In this document: one piece after another, positions 23,781 through 36,029 of the stretch
Numbering within the stretch: position 1 is the stretch's first letter
How the letters are laid out: every line of letters starts with the position of its first letter
Assembly (NCBI RefSeq): GCF_030936135.1
Contig: NC_082597.1
Coordinates: 73,452,495-73,516,494, forward strand
Source: Gavia stellata
Lineage: Eukaryota > Chordata > Aves > Gaviiformes > Gaviidae
Reading direction: 5' to 3'
Length of the DNA: 64,000 nt
Position numbers and translations under genes: made by a program
Notes under the pieces: model-generated
What the model was told of the DNA's origin: nothing
Databases searched by the model: none
Seen by the model: only the letters and a program-made list of their open reading frames with translations

Positions 23781-26700
23781 TCTGTTACACAAACTTCTAT
23801 TTTTAAATGTTAGAAAACATAAATGTTCCAATTGTCAAAACAGCTTTTCAGAATAAATTGCCTATGTAAAAAAAAAAAAAAAGTTGAAAATCTAATTATA
23901 TACTTTTGGGCAGTACCTCCTTTTTAAAGCACAAAGGGATTTGTTGTATGCTCAGGACGTCAGCATTCCACTAATGAGGCATATTGTCTCATGAACACAC
24001 TTCAGGAAAAGTTAAAGGAACAAATGTATTGTAGGTTGACTGGCAGTTCAAAGGCTTCAAAGTCTCTCTGGAGTCTTTTCCTCTAAAAAATGACATTACC
24101 TATGATTCATCAATCAGTGGTTTATGTAACCTCATAGCATTTCACTTTCACTATCCATCAAGTCCCCAAGTTTTTTGATGTGCGATAATACGCTTTGTGT
24201 GCAGAGAAATCATCACACAACAGGCGATACCAGTTACTAGAAAATGCTTAAAGGTGATACTCCTGGCTTTCTATGTAGACTTTACATAGGGACCTTTTCT
24301 AAGAGCTCAATCCTAAGAGGTGTGAAACATCTGAGTGGAAGCTGCAGGAACATGGGCAAACTTTTGGGAATCAGGCATTTAGCTATACATCTACCTGTAA
24401 GCATGGCTTTCTAACTACAAACACGTCATTTTTAAAACATGGGAAATTTTCATGGGATCCCCCAAAACAGGTGTTCCTGCTCAGAAAGGTTTAAGTTGCA
24501 TGAAATATGCATCCTCTTTTGACAACGTAAATTAAAGAACCGACTTCAAATAACAATGTAAATTTAAGACTTTCTAATAAAAACTATGTTAGCTCTATGG
24601 TGCCAATTTTTATGGTTCTTTTAACAGTTGTTTACTCAACTGCTACAGACTATTACGGGTATTATAAAAGGTAACAGGATGATATATGACCTAGAGCAGT
24701 GGCCTGTAATGATCCAAAACACCATGGAGAAGATTATGACTGTTTATGACAACTGCTTATAAAATAATTTAAGAATGTGTTAACCTTTCATTGACATTAA
24801 ATTATATGAAATACTATGTTGATGTGAAATTATATATGACATTGCCAACATTCTTCATGTTTTAACACAATACCAGTAAGTATGATCAGTGTGGCAATGT
24901 GACAGTTCTCTAAAATAAAACTAGCCATTTACAGCCTGTGCAAATGCATCAGGAAGGGGTACAGGGCCACTGTGAAGAGTAATGAAATAAAGCCTACAGT
25001 CACTAGAATTGTAGTCACTAGCCAGAAGTCTACCCTTCCATCTGGAAATGTGTAGGAATCCTGTAAATCAAGAAGAACAAAAAAAATACCACCACCAATC
25101 TAGACAACAGTTTATGCAATAGAAAAGACTCTGAACCCAAAAGCATAGCTTAAGATACCCATTCTAAATAAACACTTAGTACATACTCAGCATCCACGTA
25201 TATTAAAGACACTTATCCTGAAGTATGTGCTTCTCTGCTGCTCTACAAGGTTCTTTTCTGAATCAAACGCTACAATAAGATGACTTTTCAGCTTTGTCCC
25301 ATTGAAACTGTAGCATTCATTGACAGAATATGTGTTAATATGAAATTATTTTAATATGTTAAGGACCAAAAGTTTCCAGAGCCTCAGGTTTTTTTATCTT
25401 GCAATAACCTTCAATTTCCCACTGGGTATTTAGTTCAATAACAGTTTATTGCAAAAAACATCACCTTTTGAATCAGCCATGTCACTTGTAGCTCCTAAAG
25501 GATTTGTGAGAGCTCACATTTAAATACTGACTTCTCCATACCATTCATGTTTTCTGTTATCAGGGACGATCTCAGCCAAAAGTGGAGTGGTTGCTAAACA
25601 GATGGAAACAGCAATATTTGGTGTAAAAGACACTACCATAACAGAGCAAAAATTCACTAAATTTTTCCAGATACATATGCTGAAGTCCTAATGAATTTTT
25701 CATGACTTCTTACAGTAGAGAAACAATTTCATGTACTGATTCACATTCCCTGTGCTTATCAAAATCTTTTCTCATCTCCAAGTAGAATGAAAAGGTCAGG
25801 TCTTGCACTCACACATGCAATAATTCAAGCATACAGTAAATGCAGCCCTACTGCATTTCTCTTTGAAGAATGGCTATCTTATTTTGAAGACACATGTGCT
25901 GACATACCATAAATAAGTTAATATAAGTTTCATGGTATTGTCAATGTAAATCCTCCTATATAAGCTAGTACACTGCATTTGCCCTTAGTGAAAAATTATT
26001 ACTAACATGACTGATTCTCAGTTCAGCACAACTCTCCTTTTTAAACAGCAGAGAAAATGCCACTATTAATAGCAGAGCTGTCAAGACAGCATCATCTAAA
26101 AGACTCAGAGTGTTTCAAGACAAAGCCAGATTGTCATTCTTTTGCTGCAGTTTGCAGAGGGAAAAAAAAAAGTCTGATTATTGAAAGTGAGACAGTTTAA
26201 AAGAAAACTTAGTTAAAACTTATGCACTGGATCAGGTAGGAAGGGCTGACATGATTCTGTGTAGATTTATTTTGAAAACCAGCAGTTTCTCTTACTGGTG
26301 AATGGTTCCATTTGCTCTGTACTTACTAGCGATTCACCTCCACTGAAGTAAGCCTGGGGAGCATGGAGGGTGGTTCCTGGTCTCACTGTACCTTCTACAA
26401 ATGTCTGTGCTCTTTATAAGATGCTGGAGTGGGGAAGAGGGTGTGGAGAGTTCTCACAATTTCACTTAGTAAGTCAGAAACAGCACTTCTACACATACCT
26501 AATTCCTTAATCTCTTTTTTTCCCTTACAGTAGCATTCAGGGAGACCTTGTTCTGCACATTCAGTAACAATATAGTCACTCTGGATTCTTCTGTAAGCAG
26601 AGACCTATGCAGTGAGCCAGGATGTCAATTTACAATGCACTGACTCTGTATGGAGGTAGTAAGTGCCATAGCCTTTCTTTTAGCAAAATTATTTGTTCCA

Positions 26701-29700
26701 CTTTGAAGTCCACATGTTATAGGACTCCATATACTATTGTAGTAGTGGTATGTATACATTACAGCAATATATTTGAAAGCTGAATACCTTTTTATAGATG
26801 AATTCCTATAGACAGTGACTTTAGAGATTGATCATAGCAGGAAGCAATGGATGGCTTAGGTTACCAGAAAGGAAGAATAGTAGTACTATTTCATATTACT
26901 TATTTACCATTAGCACTGTTTAGAGCCCTTGTAAGTAACATTGATAACGAAAGGAGAGTTCTGCTTTTGCTTATACCTCTGGAAGCAGGTTGCAGAAGAG
27001 ACAGGGAAAAAGAACATCAAGAATTTAAACCACCTGTTGTATTCAAAGGTAAATTGTTGGATACAAGCCAGTAGATGCCATGCAATTAACACTCCATGAA
27101 CTGTAAGTAGGAATGGCATAGTAGGCAAGTAGGAATAAATCACTGTGCTTTCAATACTGACTCTTCTGATCGAAACATGGGGTTTATTCCTCTTGCTTGG
27201 GAGATTCCCAGCTATAGGAACTGATTCAGCACAAACTCCACTGAGCTCTTTCTCAGAGCAATTGTTAGCAATAGCCCTTTGAGACTACATCATTAGTTGG
27301 TCAATGGTGTGACCTGAGTAGAATAATACAACATAAAAGTCAGATTTAAGACATTGTTAACTATCCAAATGACTTCTTTCCATTTGCTAGTCAATTCCAT
27401 GGACACCCTTCATTTCTGAATCACCTGGTTTTCCCACTGGGGGAGAAATTATTAACTTTCATCCTATTACCTCTTCTGTTGCTTCTTCCACATTTCTTCC
27501 ACATGTTTAGCATCAGTTTTGGGATCACCAAGAAGATCTCTTTGAGTTTTTATCAGTGCTGAAATGGCCCATACCAAAAAGTGGTAACAAAGAAAGCTGT
27601 GCTAGCAAAAGTATATTTGATAAAACAATATTTAAAGAAAGCAGATACACATAGCTTAAGTGTTAACAGTAGCAAATTACAACTCCACACACCAGAAAAT
27701 ACAAACATTGCAGTATTCATCAACGTAGTACCAAGCAAGAAATACTGAGTATTATAGCCAAAATTTTCAGATTTTGGCATTGAAATGTAAAAATTTAGGG
27801 AACAATTCAGGTTCCTAATCATAGGTGTCTACTGCAATTTAAGACTCCCTCTGATGTTCCACCTAGTCTGCAGTAGCTACGACAGTTTCCTACTAGCCAG
27901 TTTCATGCATGTTAGTCCCGGATATCCTAGGACATCTAAAGTGATAGCAAAAAACTATGTTTAGGTATCTGATTTACTCCTCTAATTTCAGATTTAGCCA
28001 TTTGAACACAAGGCACTTAGACTTTTTGAGAGGTACTGACACCATCAACGAAAACTTTTTTTTAATACTTTACTTTTGTTTCAAAGCTTGATTCAGACTT
28101 ATTTAACAGGAGTCAAAGGCTAATAAAATTGTTATAAAAATTAAAGAATTTTGTCAGATCACATGAACCATTCTGCTCAACTCATATATCAGCTACAAGC
28201 AGTGACACGTGCACCATTCTGTTTCATTACTGGTACTATTGACACTGATGCATATTAATGCTGTTGTTATGATTTCTGGTTTATTAAAAAAATTGAAATA
28301 TGCTCATTTCAGGTTAATGCCTAAAGCTTTTCCTTTTCTGTTTTGATACAACAGGAAAACTAAACCATGAGTTATTCATACACTTACAGTTCCTGGTAAC
28401 TGAGCAACAATGGAATTTACTGGAGACATTTACCGTACACAGCAGAACAGCATCTGGTAAAGTGCATGCAACAGGTAATACGGCTTTTCGTCACTCTCAC
28501 AAATGGGAAAGAGACATCCAATATTAAAAGTCTTAATGTGTGTTATTAATGTTACTAAGCAAATGTGGAACTCAGAAATTGATAAGCAGCCATTGCAAGT
28601 GGGAAACAACTGTCCACCAGGTGTCAAGAATAGCCTAAAAAAAAGGCAAATATGAGAAAAAGAGGGAGACAACCTTAAATGTTAGGAACTGAGCACATAG
28701 GAGAGTTAAAGCACCCCTGATGGAATTCGTTTAACATACATTTGGACATCTGCAGTATAAACATCTACATCTGAGCAAGTCACACAAGGCTGTTTTTATA
28801 GTCAAAAAGGAGGAACAGGCAAAAATCATCTGAGCTATTTTAGACTTCTGCATTAGAAATAGGCACTAGATTGCTCTCTCTAGTCATCTCACATTTAGTC
28901 AGATAAATCCCACTCCCAGGTACATAAAAGCAGCAGACACTTGAGACGAGACTGGTTCCCTGTTCCTCTGCTGCCAGTATGTTACAGTGCAGAGCATGTT
29001 CATCATCTTGCAAATCAAGACATTTATGTAGGCAGTTTCCAGAAGGCACTGGGGCATGGGCATACCATATCATCTGGATTCTTTGTAAACCTTCAGCTCT
29101 GATGTCCCCTAACGCTCATATAGGCACCATACTTCAGACAAATCTTTTCATATGGACTTAAACTCCAGTATAAATATGTAAAATTACCATATAACTACTC
29201 AGGATAGAATTGGTCATGGGTTTATTTACTGAGAATACTTGATTTCTTCCTTAGGCTGATAACATTTGCTATGCACAATAATTGAGGGTTTTTTCTAAGA
29301 TCAAGGTCAAGGAACTTTGTCAGTGATAAAAATAGTTTTCTAACTAACTGCTTCATTGAATGGTACTAAATGCACAGTACTTAGTGCCAGGTTCTTGAAA
29401 TTTAAGTTGTGAATAGTTCTGCTGTCAGAGAGATGCCACGATTTCATATTCCACTCTTTTTTGTGTGGGAATATGCTACTTCTGCTTAAGAGAAGTTGTA
29501 GCAGAAGCCACAATGCCTTAAATTTGTTAACATTACATCTGAATAATACCTGGATAAACTTCTTGCTGACTCTGCCAAAATGCTATGTGGCGTGGGAAGC
29601 AGACAATGGTCCTGGGATATCGTGAGCTCAGTTTCATTTCTACAATTTCTCAAGAATCAGCCTTTCTCTTCCTCCCTCAAAGCATTAGAGGCTCCCCAAG

Positions 29701-31578
29701 GCTACTTGCAGGACAGCTGGAATTAGGATTTTGAACCAGTATTTCTTTGAAAAGCCTTTTTCGCTTTTCTTATGTCAACCCATAGCTTGATTCAAGCGTG
29801 ACATAACAACTATTCACTTAGATGCCTTAAAATTTAACTGATTCTGAATATCCAGTCCAATCTTCTAACATCGCAGATGCAAACTGCATCTGATCTATCC
29901 AGTGCTTTTCAGGAGTTGAAACAACATGAGCTTGCCTTTTCACAAGAGCTGAGCACACACACCACTACTGAGTCTCAGCGTGACCCGGATCTCTTCCCAC
30001 CCCGGAAGAAGTGCACCAAGGCGTTTGTGTTCAATATTCAAGCTGTGAATGTTGGCTGGTGTCAATCACCAGCCAGATTATTTGCACGATTGGTTTTTTA
30101 GCACAATTCTATCTCTGTAAAATGGATCTAATCATGCCTTCATTTCAGGGGACTGAAATGGCTACAGTGAAAGTAACACCAGAATGTTATTTCATTGTAG
30201 TCAAATGCTACAGTGAAAATAACATCAGAAGACTCGTTGGATAAATAAACTTGTTTCAGCTGTTGCACAGAACATATTGTCATGGTGAAGATAAAATGAC
30301 ACTATACTCACTTCTTTCACACTGGGACTGTCTATCCAGGGGAGGATGACAGGAACCTGGGGTAAAAAAAGTATATGATCGTATCATTAAAAACAGAGAG
30401 CAAAATATCTGGAAGCAGCATCCCATCAAAAAAAAAAAAAAAATTTCACTTGCTAGACTCTTACTGGCAGACTAGCTGTAGTATCAAGTAAGAAGCTACT
30501 ATCCCAGCTAAACATTCCTTCTGTATTCAATTCAAGTAGCACAGATGCCTGGAGCGAGCCAGCACTGGAACTTTAGCCATTTCAGTGACAATCTGTTGTT
30601 ACAGACTAAACTGGGAAAGAAGGAGGCTTCCAGTTAAGGCAATGTACTTGATATTGAAGCAGTTATGAAGTAATTAATGTTTTGTGGGGATATGGAAGAT
30701 GCATATGATGATAACTTCTTACCACAGAAAACTGTGCCTGAGCTTCTGTGTCAGCGTCTTAACCTCCATAAATAATTGAAAGGCATGTTTTCCAAAGGCA
30801 TTTGGGCACCTAAAGGCAACTAATGAGACAGAAGAAAAATGTAATTTGCTTAATTCCCACTGAAAACAGGAAAAAATGGTTCTCATCTGTATCCTTGGAA
30901 ATCTGCAGTCACGTAATTTATTAACACTGGATTTAGGCTAGTAAAAGCTGTATATTTTTCCCTGGACCATACTTTGTTCACACTAGAGAAATAAATTTGC
31001 ACAGGCAGCCTTTATTCTGACATTCATTTTTAATCTTAGTCTTTGCCTTCTTAAGAATATTAATTGACACAATTTTCATGCATGACATAAAGAATCTACC
31101 AGTCTTAGTAAAACATAAGATTTTACATTAATGACAGAATTTTCATTCATATTTATACTTTACTGAAAAATGTACATGATTTCTACCTTGTTACCCTGAA
31201 TGATCACCCTAGCTGTCAATTTAAATAATTTTCACTCTTTTCTTATTCCTCATACAGCTTTTATCCCTTCAAATATTTTTTTCTGTTTTGATCATTATAT
31301 AATTCTACAACAAATCTCCACAACTTTAACTATTCTATCTTTTCTACGATATCTGTTTCCTTATATTTCAATTACTGGTGATCTGGTGTTTCATTTACTC
31401 TGGCTTTCCTTATAACTTTTGTTACCTTATTTAGCCCTTGAAAACACCCACAGGGAATATTACCTCAGCATCTTATCAGAACTGTAAGATTAAGGCTACA
31501 GTTCTGATGTGCAATATGCTCTTACAGTATCTTCATGAGGGCATCCTGCATATACCAGGTTAATATTTACTGATGTGC

Positions 31579-31590
31579 TAATGTAATAAT
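31579..31590 (+). promoter_or_regulatory. cluster of TAAT homeodomain cores upstream of IAPP
   Basis: Three TAAT cores lie in twelve bases, about 115 bases before the IAPP TATA box, and another TAAT lies at 31646-31649. Mammalian IAPP promoters are driven in islet cells by PDX1 on such A-boxes. That these are PDX1 sites is inferred from position only. Confidence 0.35.
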
Positions 31591-31699
31591 GACCTATCTG
31601 CCTCTGCTCCTCTCTGGGGTACTTTCTATCTATAGGGATGGGAATTAATGACAGTCTCGCTGTGCTGCCTGATGTCAGAGCTGAGAAAGGTGTGAAGGG

Positions 31700-31707
31700 T
31701 ATATAAG
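31700..31707 (+). promoter_or_regulatory. IAPP: IAPP TATA box
   Basis: The sequence tatataag lies about 130 bases before the exon 1 donor, so transcription should start near 31730. It fits the TATA-driven, islet-restricted promoter known for IAPP. Confidence 0.75.
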
Positions 31708-31729
31708 AGCCGTATTACTTGTCAGCAAG

Positions 31730-31839
31730 GAAGAGGAAAAAGGGATACTCCAGAGCTAGATGCAAGCGTGGAATTGTTGCGTGCACCCTTCTTGCTAACA
31801 CAGGCGTGCTTCTTCGGTTAGCTCCCTGATCATTAAAAG
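31730..31839 (+). other. IAPP: IAPP exon 1, non-coding 5' UTR
   Basis: The 3' boundary is fixed by the donor ATTAAAAG/gtaaac. The same CATTAAAAG end occurs, as I recall, in human exon 1. The 5' boundary is estimated from the TATA box. The intron to exon 2 is 404 nt. Confidence 0.7.
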
Positions 31840-32243
31840 GTAAACAATTTCCCTTTTTTTCTTACTTAAGATGTAGTGCAACAGATGTGCTTTCAGGGAA
31901 GCACAATGTTTCTCATTATTAATCAATAGCGTTTTTCAGGAAAAGGCTAAGATAACGTCAAGGCAGATTGCACCTGGGACCAGAATTTGAGACTGGGACA
32001 TACCAGGGAATGCAAACCAGAGATAAGGGAAAGGATTGAAACTACTAGATGGAAAATGAATATTTACTGTTGAGAGCTCTCTGTCTGAAACTGCATTGTG
32101 TCACTAAACTTAGCGGGATCATTTTTTTACTCTAGCCTGTGAAAAAGACTAGCTGCTGTTGATTTAGGACAGAATGGGCATCAGTAATAGGATATGCTGA
32201 AGAGTATTTGGGTTTGCTTTCAGTTTTGAATCATTCTTTTCAG

Positions 32244-32340
32244 AAAGTTTGGAAGCAAAGATGTGCAACCTAAAGCTGTCAGTTTTCTTCATTGCACTTT
32301 CTGTCACTCTGAGCTGTTTGGAAGCTACACCTATTGAGAA
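32244..32340 (+). CDS. IAPP: IAPP exon 2: start codon, signal peptide, start of propeptide
   Basis: The acceptor attcttttcag precedes 32244 and the ATG is at 32261, 17 nt into the exon as in the human gene. It encodes MCNLKLSVFFIALSVTL and the rest of a 22-residue signal peptide, cleaved before TPIE. The exon ends GAG AA/gtgagt (phase 2). Confidence 0.93.
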
Positions 32341-35110
32341 GTGAGTAATAAATAATCATATTTATTTCTTTGTAGGGGAAAACATGTTCAGATTATTGCA
32401 TGAATTGCTTTTGCTCTCATGTCTCAAATCATATGAGCAAAAATAGAGCTATTCAATTTCAGAGGGTATTTTATTGTTGTTTAAGATTACTATCTGTGGC
32501 TGATGATCTATCTGATGGTACTTCCAAGACACAAGGATGGATATTGCCAGGAATGTCACAGAATGCACTCTCAGGACTTAGCGAGGAAATGCCAGAACAA
32601 CCAGCAGCAAATACTAAAAGGTATTGATTTTCCTTGTTTCTTCTAGTCATATCAGTTAGGATTAAATTATGAAGTAAACTTCATGCCAGTGATATGCCGT
32701 TACTTGAGACTCTTTGTGTCTGTTGTTCATTCTCAAAAAGAGGTTAAAATACCCTTCTTCTTGTAAATAGACCCATTCTGTAAGCATAAAGGTCAAAAAA
32801 TTCAGGGTAGAAAGTGAAATCCAGAGACAAAAGTTGCAGATCATGTAACCACTTTACAATTATAATGCTTTCATAAATGAAAAAGGCTACAAATACTACA
32901 TTACCTTGAGAAGAAATGTGTATTTTGAAAGGGCTTTCTTGTTTAAATTTGTCACATTTCCAAGCCTGAAGGGAAAAAAAAAGAACATATAGCCTTCTTA
33001 GTAACACTAATGCTCTGCTAGAATGAAATTGTTTTATAACGTAACTATTTCCTGTAAGTAAGTAATATTTCATTACAGAGTTAAATACCAATTTAATCAT
33101 GGGAAGAAGGAAAAGAAGCAATTTGCTCTGATAGAATTTAACTAGTCAGGAATACATTAATGTTTATAAATCCAATTTCAGGTAACTTTTTAATGAATAA
33201 AATAGCATTTCAAAAAGTATTTGCAATTTGTACTAAAAGATAACAGCACTGAACTATTCTAACTGTTCATCAGGCTTTTGAGTTAATTACTTTCAATGAC
33301 AATTCTGTTATGGATAGATTCAGTAAATACGTATGTCTGTATAGTTGCCTGTTCCTTTCTCTACGAATTTATAAAAAAAAGTCATTATATGACAATTTGG
33401 TTATCTTCCAAAATAATTTGATAATGGAGACTAAGTTCCCACATTTTTATAGCTATTACTTTAAATAAAATAAAATAATAATTGTAATACTCAAACACAA
33501 GGCATCACCTTTATGAGTGTGGTATGCTTTATCTGCTTTGCTGGGGCCTTGGTTTACAGTCTCTTACTGGGTGAACTGTCTCATTGAAGCACATATTTAA
33601 TTAAAGGCTACAAATCAAAAAGCTAACAGGTATAATGGGTTCAGTCAGGCTAAACATCAGCTAGAAATCTAGTAGCTTCCTGTAGGGACTGGAGTTTTAA
33701 ACTTGGAGTGTCAGGGCCTGGTTTTGTACCTTTAATGAAAAAGAGAATTCTGCCTCCACAGACAAATCAGGATTTCCATAAGAACCAGTTGCTGTTTGAA
33801 ACTCATATGTTAAGGGCTTGATTAAACTCTTTTTAAATCAGTAGAAATACCCATGGAAATCTAAGAGAAGCTATAGCTAGACCTGTCCAACCATTTCCTT
33901 TAAATACAATTACATATTTAAAATATCAATTGCTTAGAAATTGCTGCAATTTGCCGATGAAGAACAAGTATAACACATTCTCTCACAATTGCTATTCCAT
34001 TTGGATTCTTAGATTAATACAAATAGCTCTTAAAGAATTGATGACATTTTAGATAACAGATTTAGTCAATCAATAGGAAAATGTACTCATTGGTAATTGC
34101 TCAGTTTGAAACTGGGAAATTGTCACTCTTCACAGTAAATTTTTGCTGCAAACTGTTGTCTACCTCATGCCACATCAGCATGAAAAAACCCAGGAAAATT
34201 AACAATAACTCAATAAGCAATCTCAGCAAGCAAGTATTTCTGTCTGAAGGAAGAACATAGTGGTCTAAGAAACAAGTTTGAAAACCCAAGCTCTCTCAAG
34301 CTAACCATTGTATTGTAATGAAAAAAATAAATAAATCTCATGCTACATAAGCTCTACACTGAATTCTGTAAATGGTCTGTTGGTTCAGACCATAAAATGT
34401 TCTTTTTAGATGTGGATTCTTCCATGGACACTCCTTAAAATTTCATCCAGCAAATGATTATCTACCACAACAGCACCTGCAAGTTGCTGGTGTTTCAACA
34501 AATCCCTGTTTAGACAAAGCTAAATCTTAAGTGGTACCGAAACTGGCTACTCCTGTCACCTCTCATGATACGTGATGCAGTTGGGAGAAAGAGTCTTTGG
34601 GAGCAATCCACTTGATGAGGACTGGAAGATTACTGTTCACTTCAGTGAAAGCAGGATATGATTCTGTGGGAAAAAGAGAACTAAATAAATGTTAGTGATT
34701 GTCATTATGTTAGTAATCCTCATGATATGAGCAAGAGCTCTAAATAGATTTAGAAGTTCAGCTTAAAGCTAAACATTTAGTCATTGTTTTCACTTACTGT
34801 CTTAACTATACTATCATTACATGTTTTCTAGATGTCATAAACTGCTATGCAGAATATCAATAAAAATGAGATATGACTGTTAAGGTCTTTGCATTTAAAT
34901 AACCCTCATCATTAAAACTGATAATAGCATACAGCGCAAGATTTTTTTTTCAGGCACAAAGGAGGTGGTAGGAAGATTGTAATGTTCCTGTATTTGTGCA
35001 CATATTAAAAGAACTCCCACATTAGCACAGCTCAAATGTATATTAGAAGTGGCACACTTGATTGCTCATCGTTTGACTTAATCTTGGCTCTTTTTGTTTT
35101 ACCTTAGTAG

Positions 35111-35300
35111 TCACCACCTAGAGAAACGGAAATGCAACACTGCTACATGTGTGACACAACGCTTGGCTGACTTTTTAGTTCGTTCCAGCAACAACATCGG
35201 AGCAATTTATTCACCTACGAATGTGGGGTCCAATACATATGGAAAGAGGGACACAGTTGGGCTTTTAAGCAGAGAACCCCAGAACAATGCACAGCTTTAG
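35111..35300 (+). CDS. IAPP: IAPP exon 3: islet amyloid polypeptide (amylin) hormone
   Basis: Amylin is a beta-cell hormone co-secreted with insulin that slows gastric emptying and acts on calcitonin-receptor/RAMP complexes (known role). Joined to exon 2, the precursor is 89 residues, the same as human: signal 1-22, N-propeptide 23-33 ending KR, amylin 34-70, GKR amidation and processing site 71-73, C-flank 74-89. The hormone starts KCNTATC (disulfide C2-C7) and ends in Tyr before GKR, so the mature peptide should be amidated. Arg replaces human His at position 18, Ile replaces Phe at 23 and Pro is at 29. The acceptor is a tandem TAGTAG. The start at 35111 is chosen because it keeps the family length; the upstream AG would start the exon at 35108 and add one Ser. 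Confidence 0.95.
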
Positions 35301-36025
35301 GGTGTGACTACTGATGACTACTGATACAGTTTTCATTAGGAGCTCAGTTTTTAATGTATCAATAACCTTTTGGTCATTTATTACTTGTACAGTCTTAACA
35401 GTGCCTTGTTTTCTGTGTGTGCGTGTGTGTGGGTATGTGATTTATGTTCATCATTTTACTATGCACGTACAATGACATGCATAGGCTATTGTTTCAGCTC
35501 CATTAAGAACTCCAGAAATCTGCTTGACAAATTCCTTTGTAAAAATATATATATATATCACAATAATAAAAGGAAAAGTAATTGCAACAGGGTTTTTTAT
35601 TATTATTATTATTAAAAGGATGAAAACAATAACCATGATGTGTATGTCTTCATAGTCACAGATTGGTAAGAGAAAGAAATCTTCTTAATTAAGACCAACA
35701 AAAATCAGAATGCTAACAGAAGTTAGGTCCTAATGAAAATAAAACAGAAGAATCTTCTGGTTTTGAAACATCTACAGTGTCTTGTTTTGCACAACTGAAG
35801 AAACAACTAGATGAGACAAGATGGCTGCATTGTGCATATGATAATACCAGTTAACTAACTAATCTCTTTCTACCTTGACATGCATTAAGCAAGTAGAAGT
35901 GGTCTTGCGGCACAGATTTCCATACGTACCGAGCATCGGATTTTAAGAATTTACAGTTCTTACTTTAAGATGGTATCAGTAAAATGTAAGCATAATGAGC
36001 ATAACTGCTTTTAAATATGAATAAA
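35301..36025 (+). other. IAPP: IAPP 3' UTR with candidate poly(A) signals and simple repeats
   Basis: AATAAA hexamers lie at 35565-35570, 35738-35743 and 36020-36025. Which one is used cannot be read from sequence. The stretch also holds a TG-rich run (35410-35430), an AT run (35545-35558) and a TTA run (35597-35613). The true end may be further right, since another AATAAA-like site occurs near 36575. Confidence 0.5.
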
Positions 36026-36029
36026 GGAA

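Noticed and set aside
27553..27822. 89-codon minus frame full of hydrophobic residues
   Set aside because: It runs through the acceptor region of an exon-like segment and stops right after it. Its hydrophobicity follows from T-rich sequence.
32905..32965. 61-nt exon-like segment antisense inside IAPP intron 2
   Set aside because: The splice signals are strong, but no partner exon is needed and the peptide (AWKCDKFKQESPFK) matches nothing I know. It is kept only in the doubtful list.
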